Assembly: GCA_002493305.1 (NCBI GenBank)
Contig: DKYJ01000011.1
Coordinates: 1,356 to 43,634 of the forward strand
Length of the DNA stretch: 42,279 bases
Origin: Clostridiales bacterium UBA7103
GTDB taxonomy: Bacteria; Bacillota; Clostridia; Oscillospirales; Oscillospiraceae
Direction of reading: 5' to 3'
Under the pieces are notes generated by a model. It ran no database searches. It saw nothing but the letters and a program-made list of their open reading frames with translations, and had not been told where the DNA came from. Within the stretch, counting starts at the first letter, position 1. Every line of letters starts with the position of its first letter. The position numbers and the translations under genes were made by a program. Positions 34,293-41,274 of the stretch are shown here, one piece after another.

Positions 34293-35000
34293 TCAGCGTA
34301 TTTTCTTACTGAAAAGTGAACGATTGGTTGTCCTCCTTGCGAGGAAGTTGCCGAGGGTCTGCAGCAGGGAAACGAATATCAGCAGCACAACAACGCAGAC
34401 GTTGACGATGTCCTGATGGTGAAGGTTCTGCCCGTAGTTTATAGCAAAGCTGCCTATACCGCCCGCGCCCACAGCGCCCGCCATGGTGGTAAGCCCTATA
34501 AGGCTGATGGCGGTGATGGTGATAACGCGGATAAGATCGGGCACGGCCTCATGCAGATATACCCGGAAGATGATGCCGAGCTTCCCGCTGCCCATCGCCG
34601 CGGCGGCCTCGATCTTCCCGGGGCTTACTCCCGCCAGCGCCGCCTCGACCTGACGGGTGAGAAAGGGCACGGCGCCGAACACCAGCGGGAGGACCGCGCC
34701 CTTGACGCCTATGGCAGTGCCAGTAACGGCGCGGGTGAGGGGAATGAGAAAAATAAGAAGAATGATAAATGGAATGGAGCGAAAGATGTTGGTTATCGTG
34801 TCAACGATGCGGTAAACAACGATGTTTTCACAGATACCGTCCCTGCGGGTGACTGTCAGAAGGACACCGAAGACCATTCCGAAGACGAGAGCTATCGCCC
34901 CGGATATGAGGAACATCTGCATGGTAGCCTGACAGCTGCTCCAAAACTTATCCGTGTAGTCCATTACATTGGGCATGATTTTGTTAAGCCATTCAGACAT
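34293..35000 (-). CDS. metI: Methionine ABC transporter permease MetI
   Basis: A 235-residue membrane subunit with five to six helices. It has the R-S-I-P-F-I-I-L-L motif near residue 74 and the coupling loop E-A-A-A-A-M-G-S-G near 130, both typical of MetI. The start has a perfect GGAGGTGATC and overlaps the end of metN by 8 bases. It forms the channel used by the permuted MetQ. Confidence 0.93.
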   Translation of the reverse strand: MSEWLNKIMPNVMDYTDKFWSSCQATMQMFLISGAIALVFGMVFGVLLTVTRRDGICENIVVYRIVDTITNIFRSIPFIILLIFLIPLTRAVTGTAIGVKGAVLPLVFGAVPFLTRQVEAALAGVSPGKIEAAAAMGSGKLGIIFRVYLHEAVPDLIRVITITAISLIGLTTMAGAVGAGGIGSFAINYGQNLHHQDIVNVCVVVLLIFVSLLQTLGNFLARRTTNRSLFSKKIR

Positions 35001-36075
35001 TTCTGATCACCTCCACCTTTACATTGCAGCCGCGCATATAATCTATTGCGGCCTGCTGAGCCTCTTTTTGCCCTCCGATTTGAACCACGAGCCCGCCCAG
35101 AGCGTTGCCCTGAAGCAGCTCCACACTGCCGAGGATAATGTTAACATTTACGCCGAACTTGCGGGAGACTTCAGATATAACGGCCTCTCCCACGCAGTCC
35201 TTATCGTAAACGCATTTGACAAGCACACCGTCGCCGGCGACAACGGTGGAGTTCTCCTCAATAAGGAAGTCGATCCTGTCAAGCCCTGAGGAGCTGCCTA
35301 CAAACTTGCGGGTGATGGGTTGGGCGGGGGAGGAGAACACATCATAAACATTGCCCTGCTCCACGACCTTGCCCTTTTCCATCACGGCTACCCTGTCGCA
35401 GATTGTCTTGACCACGGCCATCTCATGTGTTATGAGCACAATGGTTATCCTGAGCTTGCGGTTTAAGTCCTTGAGCAGCTTGAGTATGGACTCCGTAGCG
35501 TCCGGGTCAAGCGCGGAGGTGGCCTCGTCAGAGAGCAGGATACGGGGATCGTTCGCAAGGGCGCGGGCTATGGCCACGCGCTGCTTCTGACCGCCTGAGA
35601 GCTCAGAGGGGTAGGCGTTTACCTTGTCGCTGAGATCAACAAGCTCCAAAAGCTCAAGCACGCGGGCCCTTATCTGCTCCCGGCTCCGTCCGGTGTGCAT
35701 AAGCGGATAGGCCACATTCTCAAACACCGTGTTTCTGTCGAGCAGATTAAAGTGCTGGAAGATCATGCCGATGCCCCGGCGCAGGGACTTGAGATGATTT
35801 TCCTTCAGCTTCTGGGGCCGGTCACTGTCAGGGGCTATGTACGCCGCTTTGCCGTCTGTGATCTGCACGGAGCCGAAGCCACTGATTGAAAGCTCGCCGG
35901 AGTCCGGCATTTCAAGCAGGTTAATGCAGCGCACTAAGGTTGATTTACCGGCTCCGGAGTAGCCCACTATGCCGAAGATCTCGCCCTCGGCAATGCTCAG
36001 GGAGACATCGTCAACAGCGTGCAGACAGCCGTCCTTTCCGAAAAATGTTTTGGTAAGGTTTTTGATCTCTATCAT
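34993..36075 (-). CDS. metN: Methionine ABC transporter ATPase MetN
   Basis: A 360-residue ATPase. Walker A G-Y-S-G-A-G-K-S-T is at 38-46, Q-loop I-F-Q-H-F-N-L-L near 105, signature L-S-G-G-Q-K-Q-R near 160, and Walker B I-L-L-S-D-E-A-T-S-A-L-D-P near 180. The C-terminal ~80 residues form a NIL/ACT-like domain that in E. coli MetN binds methionine and inhibits transport. A further ~20-residue insert (S-G-F-G-S-V-Q-I-T-D) lies before the Q loop. GAGAGGAG is 13 bases before the ATG, rather far. The 223 bases up to the terminator at 36299 hold no gene I can support. Confidence 0.93.
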   Translation of the reverse strand: MIEIKNLTKTFFGKDGCLHAVDDVSLSIAEGEIFGIVGYSGAGKSTLVRCINLLEMPDSGELSISGFGSVQITDGKAAYIAPDSDRPQKLKENHLKSLRRGIGMIFQHFNLLDRNTVFENVAYPLMHTGRSREQIRARVLELLELVDLSDKVNAYPSELSGGQKQRVAIARALANDPRILLSDEATSALDPDATESILKLLKDLNRKLRITIVLITHEMAVVKTICDRVAVMEKGKVVEQGNVYDVFSSPAQPITRKFVGSSSGLDRIDFLIEENSTVVAGDGVLVKCVYDKDCVGEAVISEVSRKFGVNVNIILGSVELLQGNALGGLVVQIGGQKEAQQAAIDYMRGCNVKVEVIRNV

Positions 36076-36298
36076 CTTACAGGTGCAGCTCCTCTCAACT
36101 AAGTAACTTTCTTATAGATTCTCCACAAAAGCAAGTGAGAAATAAATCGGTGAGAGTGAATTGCGAGAAAATTTGTGTTCTGATGAAGGCAGTTTTTTGC
36201 AGCCATACTTTGTGTATTGCAAGAAAAACTGACAAAATCAGGGCGCAAATTATCCGCAAAGCACCGAAAGCGATTTATTGATAGCTTGCTTATTAAAG

Positions 36299-36326
36299 AA
36301 AAAACCGGAGGATTTGCATCCTCCGG
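36299..36326 (-). terminator. Attenuator terminator of the met operon leader
   Basis: On the minus strand CCGGAGGAT (36326-36318), loop GCAA, ATCCTCCGG (36313-36305), then six T. It stands 32 bases after the leader-peptide stop and 223 bases before metN, so unconditional termination here would silence the operon. Confidence 0.9.
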
Positions 36327-36380
36327 CTGAAAGCGGGTTCTATCGGCGCAATGCCGTGTCATTGACATTGAGCCGCAGGA
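36319..36380 (-). promoter_or_regulatory. Predicted antiterminator pairing in the met leader
   Basis: TCCTGCGGCT (36380-36371, inside leader codons 30-33) can pair with AGCCGGAGGA (36328-36319), which contains the first arm of the terminator: 9 of 10 positions pair, with one central G-G mismatch. The two structures exclude each other. A ribosome held at the Met codons leaves the first segment free; one that reaches the stop codon at 36361-36359 covers it. Confidence 0.7.
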
Positions 36381-36469
36381 GAGGACGCAGAAAAACGGGC
36401 AGCACCAAGCATGCACATGCACATGGGCATGTACATAGCCATCATCATGTTGGCACTGCGTTTAGTCAT
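36359..36469 (-). CDS. Methionine-rich leader peptide of the metNIQ operon
   Basis: 36 codons, ATG 36469 to TGA. Residues 8-20 read M-M-M-A-M-Y-M-P-M-C-M-C-M: eight Met and two Cys in 13 codons; nine Met in total. It lies between a consensus promoter (36519-36547) and a terminator, upstream of methionine transport genes, and its 3' codons contain the antiterminator strand. The Shine-Dalgarno (GGAAAGGA, 36490-36483) is 13 bases from the ATG, somewhat long. No hydrophobic export signal is evident, which argues against a secreted metal-binding peptide. The role inferred is translation-dependent sensing of charged Met-tRNA. Confidence 0.72.
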   Translation of the reverse strand: MTKRSANMMMAMYMPMCMCMLGAARFSASSPAAQCQ

Positions 36470-36518
36470 AAAAGCGTCTTTGTCCTTTCCGGCACAACGA
36501 ATTGAATCAACGGTATTG

Positions 36519-36547
36519 GTTATACCGCGTAAGAAAGCGTTTGTCAA
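36519..36547 (-). promoter_or_regulatory. Promoter of the met leader and metNIQ operon
   Basis: On the minus strand a perfect TTGACA (36547-36542), 17-base spacer and TATAAC (36524-36519). Transcription would begin near 36512, about 43 bases before the leader ATG. The -35 box lies within 20 bases of the preceding gene's stop codon. Confidence 0.88.
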
Positions 36548-36565
36548 GTATTTTGCAGAAAAAAA

Positions 36566-37582
36566 TCAAAATCTAACCTTGGAGCGGTCTAAATCCATGA
36601 GGGAAGCGGCGCCGCACATGGTCATGGTGGACTTAAGCTCACCCACGATCTTGTCCATGTAGACCTTAAAGCCCTCTGCTCCGCCGCCGTAAATCATGGT
36701 CAGCAGCGGGCGGCCTATGAGCACGCCGTCAGCGCCCAGAGCGATGGCACGGAACACATCGACGCCGGAGCGGATACCGCCATCAACAAAAATCTTTATC
36801 TGGCCTTTCACAGCATCGGCTATCTCGGGCAGAACCTCCGCCGTGGAGGGAACGCCGCCCTGTACTCTGCCGCCGTGATTGGAGACGACTATCGCGTCGG
36901 CCCCGGCTTCAACGGCCTTCTTGGCTCCGGCAACGCTCATGATGCCCTTGATGATGAAGGGCATACCGGCGTGATCAATGATCTCCTTCATTTCATCGAC
37001 AGACTTGCTGCCGGCATTGGGGTTCATTGCCTTGAGAAAAGGAAGCCCCGCTCCGTCAACGTCCATAGCTACGGCAAAAATGCCTTTGTCCTTGAGATAA
37101 TCAAGCTTCTCAAACACAAACTCCTTGTTCCAGGGCTTGATGGTGGGGATACCGATGCCGCCGAGCTTGACCATGTCGTCCGCCGCGGACTTCATAATGT
37201 CGGGGTTAACGCCATCTCCGGTCATGGCAACGACGCCGTACTCCGCCGCCGCCTTGAGCAGAAGAGCGTTATACTCCTGATCCTTGTAAAGCGGGCCGTA
37301 GTGCATATCCACAGCGCCGAGGGGAGCGGCAAAAATGGGAGCGGAGAAAGTCCTGCCAAAAAGGTCAAAGCGGATATCAGGCTCGGTGTTGGGGCAGAGG
37401 GTATCCATGTTGACAAAGATATCCTGCCACTTGTCATAGTTCCTCGCGGCTGTGGCGCCGGGGAACTTGCAGCCGGGGCCGGGCATGGTGTTGCCGCAGG
37501 CGCGGCCGTTGCACACGGGGCAGGCTTTACAGTAGGGGCCGACCTTGTCCTTTGCGGCGGCCAGAATCTCGTTGTAATTCAT
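36566..37582 (-). CDS. Alpha-hydroxy-acid oxidase family FMN enzyme with N-terminal Cys cluster
   Basis: A 338-residue TIM-barrel flavoprotein of the LldD/glycolate oxidase superfamily, expected to oxidise an alpha-hydroxy acid or act as a related FMN dehydrogenase. The catalytic His-Gly-Gly-Arg is in S-N-H-G-G-R-V near residue 234, and F-V-D-G-G-I-R-S-G-V-D-V and I-G-R-P-L-L are the FMN phosphate motifs. Unlike classical members it has Cys at 18, 21, 24, 29 and 38, which could bind Fe-S or zinc. AAGGAG precedes the start; it has its own promoter. I see no terminator between it and the met promoter. Confidence 0.82.
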   Translation of the reverse strand: MNYNEILAAAKDKVGPYCKACPVCNGRACGNTMPGPGCKFPGATAARNYDKWQDIFVNMDTLCPNTEPDIRFDLFGRTFSAPIFAAPLGAVDMHYGPLYKDQEYNALLLKAAAEYGVVAMTGDGVNPDIMKSAADDMVKLGGIGIPTIKPWNKEFVFEKLDYLKDKGIFAVAMDVDGAGLPFLKAMNPNAGSKSVDEMKEIIDHAGMPFIIKGIMSVAGAKKAVEAGADAIVVSNHGGRVQGGVPSTAEVLPEIADAVKGQIKIFVDGGIRSGVDVFRAIALGADGVLIGRPLLTMIYGGGAEGFKVYMDKIVGELKSTMTMCGAASLMDLDRSKVRF

Positions 37583-37600
37583 GATGTTCTCTCCTTATGT

Positions 37601-37625
37601 AGTGTTATATTTTCAGGAAAACACT
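37601..37625 (-). promoter_or_regulatory. Palindrome at the start of the FMN enzyme transcript
   Basis: AGTGTT (37601-37606) and AACACT (37620-37625) are inverted repeats 13 bases apart, covering the predicted start of transcription. This is a possible operator; the partial inner symmetry (TTTC/GGAAA) is weaker. Confidence 0.35.
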
Positions 37626-37632
37626 TGTTTTT

Positions 37633-37661
37633 ATTATCTTATAAACTTTTATCCGTGTCAA
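37633..37661 (-). promoter_or_regulatory. Promoter of the FMN enzyme gene, inside the radical SAM gene end
   Basis: On the minus strand TTGACA (37661-37656), 17-base spacer, GATAAT (37638-37633). The -10 box directly follows the radical SAM stop codon. Confidence 0.78.
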
Positions 37662-38547
37662 GCCCCGTCAGGTCAAAATCAGGTATCATCTCGTCAGTAG
37701 CAGAGTCTGTCTCCTGCCAATATCCTGAGCTTATGCCCCGCCGCTGCATATATGAAATGAGCAGAGAATTTGTTTCGCTGTCAACACGCCTGGAAAGCTC
37801 AGGGTGCTTTTCAAGCCCGGGCATTGGGGTGTATTGGCTCATCAGTGAAAACAGCACGCTGTCGGGCGGGAACTCCTCCGCTACAAAGTCGATGACATCC
37901 ATGGCGTTGAGCTCCTGCCCGGGGAGGATAAGATGTCTTATCAGCACACCCGAGCGGAGAAGCCCGTCATCGTCCATCTGATACTTGCCGCGCTGACGAT
38001 ACATCTCCTTTATCGCGGCTGAAGCCACCTCGGGATAATCCGGGGCGGCGGAGTATCGGCGGGCAGGCTCCAACTTATAATACTTAAAGTCCGGCATATA
38101 TACCTGCACAAGCCCCTCAAGACGGCGTAGCGTTTCGACGCTTTCATAGCCGGAGCTGTTCCACACTACCGGTATGCCCAGTTCTATCCCGCTCAAAGCT
38201 TCGGCAATGGCGCGGGAATAGTGGGTTGGGGTCACAAGATTGATGTTGTGCACGCCCGTGTCGCGCAGACGGAGCATCACGTCCCGAAGCTCAGGCACCG
38301 TAAGCTCCCGACCCATGCCTCCGCCGCGGCTTATCTCCCGATTCTGGCAGAATACGCAGCGCAGATTGCAGCCGGTGAAGAATATCGCGCCTGAGCCGCG
38401 CGTGCCGCTAATACACGGCTCCTCGCCGTAGTGGGGCGCTGCACGGGAAACCCTGGGCAGCGCGCCTGCTCCGCAGAAACCGCCGCGCTCGGTAAGGCTC
38501 CTTTTTGCCCCGCAGCGCCGGGGACAGTCAAAACAAATATATTCCAT
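37639..38547 (-). CDS. PflX-like radical SAM protein
   Basis: A 302-residue radical SAM protein resembling PflX (COG1313), a relative of pyruvate formate-lyase activating enzyme. The N-terminus has C-x2-C-x3-C and a further G-x-C-G pattern (possible second cluster); the radical SAM motif C-N-L-R-C-V-F-C is near residue 61. The substrate is unknown. ATG 38547 is preferred, with AAAGGA 10 bases upstream, over the in-frame codon at 38568. The promoter is at 38565-38593. Confidence 0.82.
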   Translation of the reverse strand: MEYICFDCPRRCGAKRSLTERGGFCGAGALPRVSRAAPHYGEEPCISGTRGSGAIFFTGCNLRCVFCQNREISRGGGMGRELTVPELRDVMLRLRDTGVHNINLVTPTHYSRAIAEALSGIELGIPVVWNSSGYESVETLRRLEGLVQVYMPDFKYYKLEPARRYSAAPDYPEVASAAIKEMYRQRGKYQMDDDGLLRSGVLIRHLILPGQELNAMDVIDFVAEEFPPDSVLFSLMSQYTPMPGLEKHPELSRRVDSETNSLLISYMQRRGISSGYWQETDSATDEMIPDFDLTGLDTDKSL

Positions 38548-38564
38548 AGCAGATATGTCCTTTG

Positions 38565-38593
38565 ACAATAAATTGGCATATGCAAAATGACAA
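38565..38593 (-). promoter_or_regulatory. Promoter of the radical SAM gene
   Basis: On the minus strand TTGTCA (38593-38588), 17-base spacer, TATTGT (38570-38565), 17 bases before the ATG. The rest of the 196-base divergent region holds the trmL promoter and nothing else I recognise. Confidence 0.65.
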
Positions 38594-38691
38594 GAAAAGC
38601 CCTTCCTGTACGCATGATTATAACCCCAATTTGTCTATTATGCAAGAAATTGCGAAATTCATTAAAAAGTGCATGAAATTTCCGCTTTTTG

Positions 38692-38700
38692 TGCTAAAAT
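38692..38700 (+). promoter_or_regulatory. Extended -10 element before trmL
   Basis: TGCTAAAAT is 43 bases before the trmL ATG. No good -35 box is seen at 17 bases. The same nonamer stands before pdp. Confidence 0.45.
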
Positions 38701-38743
38701 GTTATTCGGCAAAGGAAAACGATGCTGTTACATGGAGGAAGAA

Positions 38744-39238
38744 ATGCTGGATATCGTCCTTGTTGAACCGGAGATACCTCACAATACCGGGGCTATCGCG
38801 CGCACCTGCGCCTGCACGGGCGCAAGGCTGCATCTGATAAAGCCGCTGGGCTTTGATATCTCGGATAAGGCGGTTAAGCGCTGCGGTCTGGATTACTGGT
38901 ATCTGGTGGATATTTCGGTGTACGAGGATCTTGACGAGTACTTTTCCAAAAACGGGGATAATAACCTGTATCTGGCTACCACCAAGGCGCCCAGAGCTTA
39001 TCACGAGGTGGATTTCGGCACCGATGCGGCGCTGATGTTCGGCAAGGAGACGGCGGGGCTGCCACAGTGGCTGCGGGAAAAGTATCGTGACAGATGCATC
39101 CGCATCCCCATGATAAACGAGGCGAGAAGTCTAAACCTCTCCAACTCCGTCGCGGTGCTCGCGTATGAGGCGCTGCGCCAGCAGGGTTTTCCGGGGCTTC
39201 AAAACACCGGCTCAATGTCCGGGCCGGAAATTCCGTGA
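38744..39238 (+). CDS. trmL: tRNA (cytidine/uridine-34 2'-O)-methyltransferase TrmL
   Basis: A 164-residue SPOUT methyltransferase that 2'-O-methylates the wobble base of tRNA-Leu isoacceptors. Knot motifs are visible: P-H-N-T-G-A-I-A-R-T-C near residue 11, L-M-F-G-K-E-T-A-G-L-P near 95, and R-S-L-N-L-S-N-S-V-A-V near 130. ATG 38744 has GGAGGAAG directly upstream; an open frame back to 38669 covers the promoter. It lies 24 bases before pgk and may be co-transcribed with it. Confidence 0.9.
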   Translation: MLDIVLVEPEIPHNTGAIARTCACTGARLHLIKPLGFDISDKAVKRCGLDYWYLVDISVYEDLDEYFSKNGDNNLYLATTKAPRAYHEVDFGTDAALMFGKETAGLPQWLREKYRDRCIRIPMINEARSLNLSNSVAVLAYEALRQQGFPGLQNTGSMSGPEIP

Positions 39239-39262
39239 TTTCCATATTTAGGAGGATATACA

Positions 39263-40453
39263 ATGAATTACAGCAAAAAGACCGTGTACGATGTGGATCT
39301 CAAAGGCAAAAAAGTCCTTCTCCGCTGTGACTTTAACGTCCCCCAGGACAAGGCGACCGGTGCGATCACCAGCGACAAGCGTATAGTCGCCGCGATCCCC
39401 ACCATTAAGTATCTTCTTGATAATGGCGCCGCCGTTATTGCCTGCTCCCACCTGGGCAAGCCCAAGGGCGAGTGGAAAGAGTCTCTGACCCTTGCCCCCG
39501 TTGCAAAGCGCCTGTCCGAGCTTCTGGGCATGGATGTCATCTTTGCCAAGGACATTATCGGTGAGGACGCAAAGGCCAAGGCCGCCGCGCTCAAGCCCGG
39601 CCAGCTCATGCTGCTTGAAAACCTCCGCTTTGATATCCGCGAGGAGAAAAACGGCGAGGACTTTGCCAGAGAGCTCGCCTCCATGGCGGACATATTCGTG
39701 TCCGACGCTTTCGGCACCGTACACAGAGCCCACGCCTCCACCGCAGGCGTCGCCGCCTTCCTGCCCGCTTACTCCGGATTGCTGGTCGATAAGGAGCTTT
39801 CCGTCATGGGCAAGGCCCTAGACGACCCCAAACGTCCCTTCGTTGCCGTTCTGGGCGGCGCAAAGGTCAGCGATAAGATAAATGTTATCAACAACCTGCT
39901 CGAGAAGGCCGATACCATCATCATCGGCGGCGGCATGGCCTACACTTTTAAGAAAGCTCAGGGCTATGAGATAGGCACTTCTCTGCTGGAGGCTGACAGA
40001 ATTGATTACGCCAGAGATATGATCGCCAAAGCTGAGGCGAAGGGCGTGAAGTTCCTCCTGCCTGTGGATAACTATTGCGCGGCGGAGTTCTCCGCTGACG
40101 CCGAGCCTGTCCTCTGCGAGGGCAATATCCCCGAGAATCTGATGGGTATGGACATCGGCCCCAAGACCGCCGAGATGTTTGCCGCCGCTGTCAAGGGCGC
40201 AGGCACCATCGTCTGGAACGGGCCCATGGGCGTTTTCGAGTTCGATAAATTCGCGGGCGGCACCAAGGCAATGGCAAAGGCTCTTGCCGAGTCCGGCGCT
40301 GTTACCATCGTCGGCGGCGGCGACTCCGCCTCTGCCGTTGAGAAGCTTGGCTTTGCCGATAAGATAAGCCACATTTCTACCGGCGGCGGCGCATCCCTTG
40401 AGTTCCTTGAGGGTAAGGAGCTGCCGGGCGTGGCCTGCCTGCTCAATAAGTAA
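39263..40453 (+). CDS. pgk: Phosphoglycerate kinase
   Basis: Transfers phosphate from 1,3-bisphosphoglycerate to ADP in glycolysis. The 396 residues match bacterial PGK: L-R-C-D-F-N-V-P near residue 20, S-H-L-G-K-P-K-G near 62, the hinge A-V-L-G-G-A-K-V-S-D-K near 194 and the C-terminal G-G-G-D-S-A-S-A nucleotide loop. AGGAGG precedes the ATG. A gap (GAPDH) gene, often placed just upstream, is not here. Confidence 0.97.
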   Translation: MNYSKKTVYDVDLKGKKVLLRCDFNVPQDKATGAITSDKRIVAAIPTIKYLLDNGAAVIACSHLGKPKGEWKESLTLAPVAKRLSELLGMDVIFAKDIIGEDAKAKAAALKPGQLMLLENLRFDIREEKNGEDFARELASMADIFVSDAFGTVHRAHASTAGVAAFLPAYSGLLVDKELSVMGKALDDPKRPFVAVLGGAKVSDKINVINNLLEKADTIIIGGGMAYTFKKAQGYEIGTSLLEADRIDYARDMIAKAEAKGVKFLLPVDNYCAAEFSADAEPVLCEGNIPENLMGMDIGPKTAEMFAAAVKGAGTIVWNGPMGVFEFDKFAGGTKAMAKALAESGAVTIVGGGDSASAVEKLGFADKISHISTGGGASLEFLEGKELPGVACLLNK

Positions 40454-40479
40454 TAGATAGTAATAGACAGGAGATTAAA

Positions 40480-41253
40480 ATGAACAGAAAGTACCGTAAA
40501 ACCGTTATCGCCGGCAACTGGAAGATGAACATGCTTCCCTCCGGCGTAAAGGCCTTCACTGAGGAACTGAAGGCGGAAATGCCTAAGACTCGCGCCTGCG
40601 ACGTCTGCATCTGTGCTCCCGCCGTCATCATCCCCACCCTGCTCAAGGCAGGCAAGGACTGCAAAATTGGCGTCGGCGCGCAGGATGTATCCAAGTATGA
40701 AAAGGGCGCGTACACCGGCGAGATCTCCGCAAGCCAGCTTGCCGATGCCGGAGTTAAATATTGCATCGTAGGCCATTCGGAGCGCCGCCAGTACCATGGC
40801 GAGAGCGATTTTCTTGTCAACGAGAAGGCCAAGGCCCTGATAGAAAAGGGAATTACCCCCATCATCTGCGTAGGCGAGAGCCTTGAGCAGCGCGAGATGG
40901 ATCTGACCATGGAGTATGTTGCATATCAGGTCAAGGCCGCCCTCAGCGGCATCGACGCTTCCAAGCTCCGCCGCTGCATCATCGCCTATGAGCCTATCTG
41001 GGCCATCGGCACCGGCAAAACCGCGACCGCTCAGCAGGCGCAGGAGGTCTGCGAGAGCATCCGCGGCGTTATCCGCAAGATATACGGCGCCCGCCCCGCC
41101 CGTGCCGTCACAATTCTCTATGGCGGCAGCATGAACGCCGGCAACGCCGGAGAGCTTCTGACCATGCCCGATATCGACGGCGGCCTTATCGGCGGCGCTT
41201 CTCTCAAGCCCGCTGACTTTGCAAAGATCATCGCGGCCACCGATCAGGACTGA
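40480..41253 (+). CDS. tpiA: Triosephosphate isomerase
   Basis: Interconverts dihydroxyacetone phosphate and glyceraldehyde-3-phosphate. 257 residues. Active-site Lys is in A-G-N-W-K-M-N (near residue 14), His in G-H-S-E-R-R near 101, and Glu in A-Y-E-P-I-W-A-I-G-T-G near 172; the phosphate loop Y-G-G-S-M-N follows. ACAGGAGA precedes the start, 27 bases after pgk. It belongs to the pgk-tpiA-gpmI operon. Confidence 0.97.
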   Translation: MNRKYRKTVIAGNWKMNMLPSGVKAFTEELKAEMPKTRACDVCICAPAVIIPTLLKAGKDCKIGVGAQDVSKYEKGAYTGEISASQLADAGVKYCIVGHSERRQYHGESDFLVNEKAKALIEKGITPIICVGESLEQREMDLTMEYVAYQVKAALSGIDASKLRRCIIAYEPIWAIGTGKTATAQQAQEVCESIRGVIRKIYGARPARAVTILYGGSMNAGNAGELLTMPDIDGGLIGGASLKPADFAKIIAATDQD

Positions 41254-41274
41254 TACAAAGGGGACTTGCGGCAT

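Noticed and set aside
36278..36505. Plus-strand frame with a His-rich run (H-A-H-A-H-G-H-V-H-S-H-H-H), resembling a his leader peptide
   Set aside because: It is the mirror of the ATG repeats on the minus strand (CAT read as His). No his or other plus-strand gene follows within 2 kb, while the minus strand has the promoter, stop, terminator and met genes.
36076..36566. SAM riboswitch or T-box before metN
   Set aside because: I looked on the minus strand for the SAM-I core (GGCAACC-type block) and for a T-box motif and found neither; only the leader-peptide layout is seen.
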